Assembly: GCA_019059635.1 (NCBI GenBank)
Contig: JAGVRJ010000011.1
Coordinates: 744,001-808,000 of the forward strand
Reading direction: 5' to 3'
DNA: 64,000 nt
From: Proales similis
Taxonomy: Eukaryota; Rotifera; Eurotatoria; Ploima; Proalidae
The notes below the pieces were generated by a model. The model had not been told where the DNA came from and searched no databases. It was given only the letters and a program-made list of their open reading frames with translations. Each line of letters opens with the position of its first letter. The stretch's first letter is position 1. This document shows positions 58,610-64,000 of the stretch, piece by piece. Both the position numbers and the translations under genes were made by a program.

Positions 58610-61600
58610 ATGGCTGAATAGAGTGTATAATCACACTCCGAAGGGTTAATTTCATTATAAAACAATCTTTCGAGCCAAAGAATCCATCTAAAATGGTATC
58701 GGATTCTTAACCCGCCGAGAAAAATATTTCTTTGGTTTAGGGTTAGCATGTGAGAACTAACCCTTATAGCTGTTCTTGAAAATTTGATGAAATAATGGCT
58801 GAATAGAGTGTGTAATCATACTCCGAAGGGTTAATTTCATTATAAAACAATCTTTCGAGCCTAAGAATCCATCTAAAATGGTTTCCGATTCTTAACCCGC
58901 CGAGAAAATATTTCTCTGGTCTAGGGTTAGCATGAAGGAGAACTAACCCTTATAGCTGTTCTTGAAAATTTGATGAAATAATGGCTGAATAGAGTGTGTA
59001 ATCACACTCCGAAGGGTTAATTTCATTATAAAACAATCTTTCGAGCCCAAGAATCCATCTAAAATGGTTTCCGATTCTTAACCCGCCGAGAAAATATTTC
59101 TCTGGTCTAGGGTTAGCATGAAGGAGAACTAACCCTTATAGCTGTTCTTGAAAATTTGATGAAATAATGGCTGAATAGAGTGTGTAATCACACTGCGGAG
59201 CTTTTATTTCATTATAAAACAATCTTTCGAGCCAAAGAATCCATCTAAAATGGTTTCGGATTCTTAACCCGCCGAGAAAAATATTCTTCTGGGATAGGGT
59301 TAGCATGAGGGAGAACTATCCCTAGTAGCAGTTCTAATAATTTGATGGAATAATGGCTCCAAAGTGTGTGTAATCACACTGCGAAGCTTTTATTTCATTA
59401 TAAAACAATCTTTCGAGCCCAAGAATCCATCTAAAATGGTTTCCGATTCTTAACCCGCTGAGAAAATATTTCTATGGCTTAGGGTAAGCATGAAGGAGAA
59501 ATAACCCTAATAGCTGTTCTTGAAAATTTGATGAAATAATGGCTGAATAGAGTGTGTAATCATACTCCGAAGGGTTAATTTCATTATAAAACAATCTTTC
59601 GAGCCTAAGAATCCATCTAAAATGGTTTCCGATTCTTAACCCGCCGAGAAAATATTTCTCTGGTCTAGGGTTAGCATGAAGGAGAACTAACCCTAGTAGC
59701 TGTTCTTATTATTTTATAGAATAATGGCTCAAAAGTGTGTTTAATCACACTGCGAAGCTTTTCTTTTATTATAAGACAATGTTAACAACCAAAGAATCCA
59801 TGTTAAATATTCTTTGAATTGTCAACCCGTCGAGAAAAATATTCCTCTGGTCTAGGGTAAGCATGATGGAGAACTAACCCTAGTAGCTGTTTTTATTATT
59901 TTATAGAATAATGGCTCCAAAGTGTGTGTAAACACACTGCGAAGCTTTTATTTCATTATAAAACAATCTTTCGAGCCCAAGAATCCATCTAAAATGGTTT
60001 CGGATTCTTAACCCGCCGAGAAAATATTTCTCTGGTCTAGGGTTAGCATGAAGGAGAACTAACCCTTATAGCTGTTCTTGAAAATTTGATGAAATAATGG
60101 CTGAATAGAGTGTGTAATCACACTGCGGAGCTTTTATTTCATTATAAAACAATCTTCCGAGCCCAAGAATCCATCTAAAATGGTTTCCGATTCTTAACCC
60201 GTCGAGAACAATATTCCTCTGGTCTAGGGTAAGCATGATGGAGAAGTAACCCTAGTTGCTGTTCTTATTATTTTATAGAATAATGGCTCCAAAGTGTGTG
60301 TAATCACACTCCGAAGAGTTAATTTCATTATAAAACAATCTTTCGAGCCCAAGAATCCATCTAAAATGGTTTCCGATTCTTAACCCGCCGAGAAAATATT
60401 TCTATGGCTTAGGGTTAGCATGAAGGAGAACTAACCCTTATAGCTGTTCTTGAAAATTTGATGAAATAATGGCTGAATAGAGTGTGTAATCATACTCCGA
60501 AGGGTTAATTTCATTATAGAACAATCTTTCGAGCCTAAGAATCCATCTAAAATGGTTTCCGATTCTTAACCCGCCGAGAAAATATTTCTCTGGTCTAGGG
60601 TTAGCATGAAGGAGAAGTAACCCTAGTAGCTGTTCTTATTATTTTATAGAATAATGGCTCAAAAGTGTGTTTAATCACACTGCGAAGCTTTTCTTTTATT
60701 ATAAGACAATGTTCACAACCAAAGAATCCATGTTAAATATTCTTTGAATTGTCAACTCGTCGAGAAAAATATTCCTCTGGTCTAGGGTAAGCATGATGGA
60801 GAACTAACCCTAGTAGCTGTTTTTATTATTTTATAGAATAATGGCTCCAAAGTGTGTGTAATCACACTCCGAAGGGTTAATTTCATTATAAAACAATCTT
60901 TCGAGCCCAAGAATCCATCTAAAATGGTTTCGGATTCTTAACCCGCCGAGAAAATATTTCTCTGGTCTAGGGTTAGCATGAAGGAGAACTAACCCTAGTA
61001 GCTGTTCTTATTATTTTATAGAATAATGGCTCAAAAGTGTGTTTTATCACACTGCGAAGCTTTTATTTCATTATAAAACAATCTTTCGAGCCCAAGAATC
61101 CATCTAAAATGGTTTCCGATTCTTAACCCGCCGAGAAAATATTTCTATGGCTTAGGGTTAGCATGAAGGAGAACTAACCCTTATAGCTGTTCTTGAAAAT
61201 TTGATGAAATAATGGCTGAATAGAGTGTGTAATCATACTCCGAAGGGTTAATTTCATTATAGAACAATCTTTCGAGCTTAAGAATCCATCTAAAATGGTT
61301 TCCGATTCTTAACCCGCCGAGAAAATATTTCTCTGGTCTAGGGTTAGCATGAAGGAGAAGTAACCCTAGTAGCTGTTCTTATTATTTTATAGAATAATGG
61401 CTCAAAAGTGTGTTGAATCACACTGCGAAGCTTTTCTTTTATTATAAGACAATGTTCACAACCAAAGAATCCATGTTCAATATTCTTTGAATTGTCAACC
61501 CGTCGAGAAAAATATTCCTCTGGTCTAGGGTAAGCATGATGGAGAACTAACCCTAGTAGCTGTTCTTATTATTTGATAGAATAATGGCTCAAAAGTGTGT

Positions 61601-64000
61601 TGAATCACACCGCGAAGCCTTTCTTTTATTATAAGACAATGTTCACAACCAAAGAATCCATGTTCAATATTCTTTGAATTGTCAACCCGTCGAGAAAAAT
61701 ATTCCTCTGGTCTAGGGTTAGCATGATGGAAAACTATCCCTAGTAGCAGTTCTAATAATTTGATGGAATAATGGCTCCAAAGTGTGTGTAATCACACTGC
61801 AAAGCTTTTATTTCATTATAAAACAATCTTTTGAGCCCAAGAATCCATCTAAAATGGTTTCCGATTCTTAACCCGCCGAGAAAATATTTCTCTGGTCTAG
61901 GGTTAGCATGAAGGAGAAGTAACCCTAGTAGCTGTTCTTATTATTTTATAGAATAATGGCTCATAAGTGTGTTGAATCACACTGCGAAGCTTTTCTTTTA
62001 TTATAAGACAATGTTCACAACCAAAGAATCCTTGTTAAATATTCTTTTGATTGTCAACCCGTCGAGAAAAATATTCCTCTGGTCTAGGGTAAGCATGATG
62101 GAGAACTAACCCTAGTAGCTGTTCTTATTATTTTATAGAATAATGGCTCAAAAGTGTGTTGAATCACACCGCGAAGCCTTTCTTTTATTATAAGACAATG
62201 TTCACAACCAAAGAATCCATGTTCAATATTCTTTAAATTGTCAACCCGTCGAGAAAAATATTCCTCTGGTCTAGGGTTAGCATGATGGAAAACTATCCCT
62301 AGTAGCAGTTCTAATAATTTGATGGAATAATTGCTCCAAAGTGTGTGTAAACACACTGCAAAGCTTTTATTTCATTATAAAACAATCTTTCGAGCCCAAG
62401 AATCCATCTAAAATGGTTTCCGATTCTTAACCCGCCGAGAAAATATTTCTATGGCTTAGGGTTAGCATGAAGGAGAACTAACCCTTATAGCTGTTCTTGA
62501 AAATTTGATGAAATAATGGCTGAATAGAGTGTGTAATCATACTCCGAAGGGTTAATTTCATTATAAAACAATCTTTCGAGCCTAAGAATCCATCTAAAAT
62601 GGTTTCCGATTCTTAACCCGCCGAGAAAATATTTCTCTGGTCAAGGGTTAGCATGAAGGAGAAGTAACCCTAGTAGCTGTTCTTATTATTTTATAGAATA
62701 ATGGCTCAAAAGTGTGTTGAATCACACTGCGAAGCTTTTCTTTTATTATAAGACAATGTTCACAACCAAAGAATCCTTGTTAAATATTCTTTGAATTGTC
62801 AACCCGTCCAGAAAAATATTCCTCTGGTCTAGGGTAAGCATGATGGAGAACTAACCCTAGTAGCCTTTTTTATTATTTTATAGAATAATGGCTCCAAAGT
62901 GTGTGTAATCACACTGCGAAGCTTTTATTTCATTTTAAAACAATCTTTCGAGCCCAAGAATCCATCTAAAATGGTTTCCGATTCTTAACCCGCCGAGAAA
63001 ATATTTCTCTGGTCTAGAGTTAGCATGAAGGAGAAGTAACCCTAGTAGCTGTTCTTATTATTTTATAGAATAATGGCTCAAAAGTGTGTTGAATCACACT
63101 GCGAAACTTTTCTTTTATTATAAGACAATGTTCACAACCAAAGAATCCATGTTAAATATTCTTTGAATTGTCAACCCGTCGAGAAAAATATTCCTCTGGT
63201 CTAGGGTAAGCATGATGCAGAACTAACCCTAGTAGCTGTTCTTATTATTTTATAGAATAATGGCTCAAAAGTGTGTTGAATCACACTGCAAAGCTTTTAT
63301 TTCATTATAAAACAATCTTTCGAGCCCAAGAATCCATCTAAAATGGTTTCGGATTCTTAACCCGCCGAGAAAATATTTCTATGGCTTAGGGTTAGCATGA
63401 AGGAGAACTAACCCTTATAGCTGTTCTTATTATTTTATAGAATAATGGCTCAAAAGTGTGTGTAATCACACTGCGAAGCTTTTATTTCATTATAAAACAA
63501 TCTTTCGAGCCCAAGAATCCATCTAAAATGGTTTCGGATTCTTAACCCGCCGAGAAAATATTTCTATGGCTTAGGGTTAGCATGAAGGAGAACTAACCCT
63601 AGTAGCTGTTTTTATTATTTTATAGAATAATGGCTCCAAAGTGTGTGTAATCACACTGCGAAGCTTTTATTTCATTATAAAACAATCTTTCGAGCCCAAG
63701 AATCCATCTAAAATGGTTTACGATTCTTAACCCGCCGAGAAAATATTTCTCTGGTCTAGGGTTAGCATGAAGGAGAAGTAACCCTAGTAGCTGTTCTTAT
63801 TATTTTATAGAATAATGGCTCAAAAGTGTGTTGAATCACACCGCGAAGCCTTTCTTTTATTATCAGACAATGTTCACAACCAAAGAATCCATGTTAAATA
63901 TTCTTTGAATTGACAACCCGTCGAGAAAAATATTCCTCTGGTCTAGGGTTAGCATGATGGAAAACTATCCCTAGTAGCAGTTCTAATAATTTGATGGAAT

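Larger units (their letters stand above)
56745..64000. repeat. Tandem satellite array, unit about 186 bp, about 39 copies, open at window end
   Basis: Direct head-to-tail repeats with a spacing of 183-187 bp, measured between the recurrent ATGGCT sites (e.g. 58981 and 59167; 57492 and 57679). Two monomer types alternate. Type A has TTTCGAGCC(C/A)AAGAATCCATC with CTTAACCCGCCGAG; type B has TTCACAACCAAAGAATCCATG with TTGTCAACCCGTCGAG. The first copy (about 56745-56935) is the most diverged, as expected at an array edge. Every unit contains the core (C)TAGGGTTAGCAT or TAGGGTAAGCAT. No coding capacity: open frames at 56711-56941 and 62084-62356 arise from the repeat itself. Likely (peri)centromeric or subtelomeric heterochromatin (inference). 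Confidence 0.97.

Noticed and set aside
56711-62356. Minus-strand open frames with shared protein sequence inside the satellite (56711-56941 and 62084-62356)
   Set aside because: Both are translations of the same repeat register and are broken by stops in neighbouring monomers; the similarity reflects the tandem DNA repeat and not a gene.
56745-64000. CRISPR-like array or hammerhead-ribozyme satellite
   Set aside because: Units are directly adjacent with no unique spacers, and the hammerhead core (CTGATGA ... GAAA) is absent on both strands of the monomer.

Overview
This is animal nuclear DNA. The genes carry many short GT-AG introns (mostly about 45-80 bp) and lie close together on both strands in AT-rich sequence. 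They include animal-specific families: a ladybird-type homeobox gene, a receptor tyrosine kinase, DOCK7-type and LRRK-type regulators, a neprilysin-family peptidase and a peptidylglycine amidating enzyme. An axonemal outer-arm dynein intermediate chain indicates motile cilia or flagella. I infer a small-genome, probably ciliated bilaterian, plausibly spiralian; the sequence does not allow me to name the species.

Layout. 1-1.6 kb: 3' part of a DNAI1-like dynein intermediate chain (+). 2.06-3.2 kb: cathepsin L (+). 3.5-4.1 kb: small single-pass membrane protein (-). 4.5-7.2 kb: tRNA-Leu(CAA) with an intron, a decayed Helitron-type helicase fragment, tRNA-Leu(CAG), and two identical tRNA-Ser(GCT) copies flanking an intronless pentameric ligand-gated channel that lacks the Cys loop. 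7.5-8.7 kb: Lbx homeobox gene (-), followed by about 4 kb without a gene. 12.7-17.8 kb: a ten-exon gene encoding an ankyrin - PLAT - coiled-coil protein (+). 18.1-20.5 kb: intronless M13 peptidase (-). 22.3-26.6 kb: ROS1/Sevenless-like receptor tyrosine kinase (-). 27.8-28.7 kb: GT31 glycosyltransferase (+). 29.4-36.5 kb: DOCK7-like Rho-GEF (+). 37-38.6 kb: unrecognised disordered protein (-). 39.7-43.1 kb: bifunctional PAM (-). 44.8-54.0 kb: LRRK (+). 54.4-56.2 kb: mitochondrial acetyl-CoA acetyltransferase (+). 56.7 kb to the window end: a tandem satellite array with a unit of about 186 bp.

Functional themes. The genes are not an operon or a pathway. Several would serve secretory, neural or signalling roles: PAM makes amidated peptides, M13 peptidases degrade peptides, and the pLGIC, RTK, DOCK and LRRK proteins act in signalling. 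This looks like ordinary gene mixing in a compact genome. I rebuilt the spliced models by hand from splice sites, codon phase and family conservation. For DOCK7-like, LRRK, PAM, ACAT1, the ankyrin-PLAT gene, Lbx, cathepsin L and the RTK kinase half, exon phases close exactly to one reading frame.

Most interesting points: the LRRK kinase has DYS instead of DYG/DFG at the Mg-binding motif, the position equivalent to human LRRK2 G2019S; an ankyrin-PLAT-coiled-coil fusion; a satellite whose monomer carries three dyad symmetries, one built from TAGGGTTAG; and an intronless Cys-less channel gene between two identical tRNA-Ser genes.
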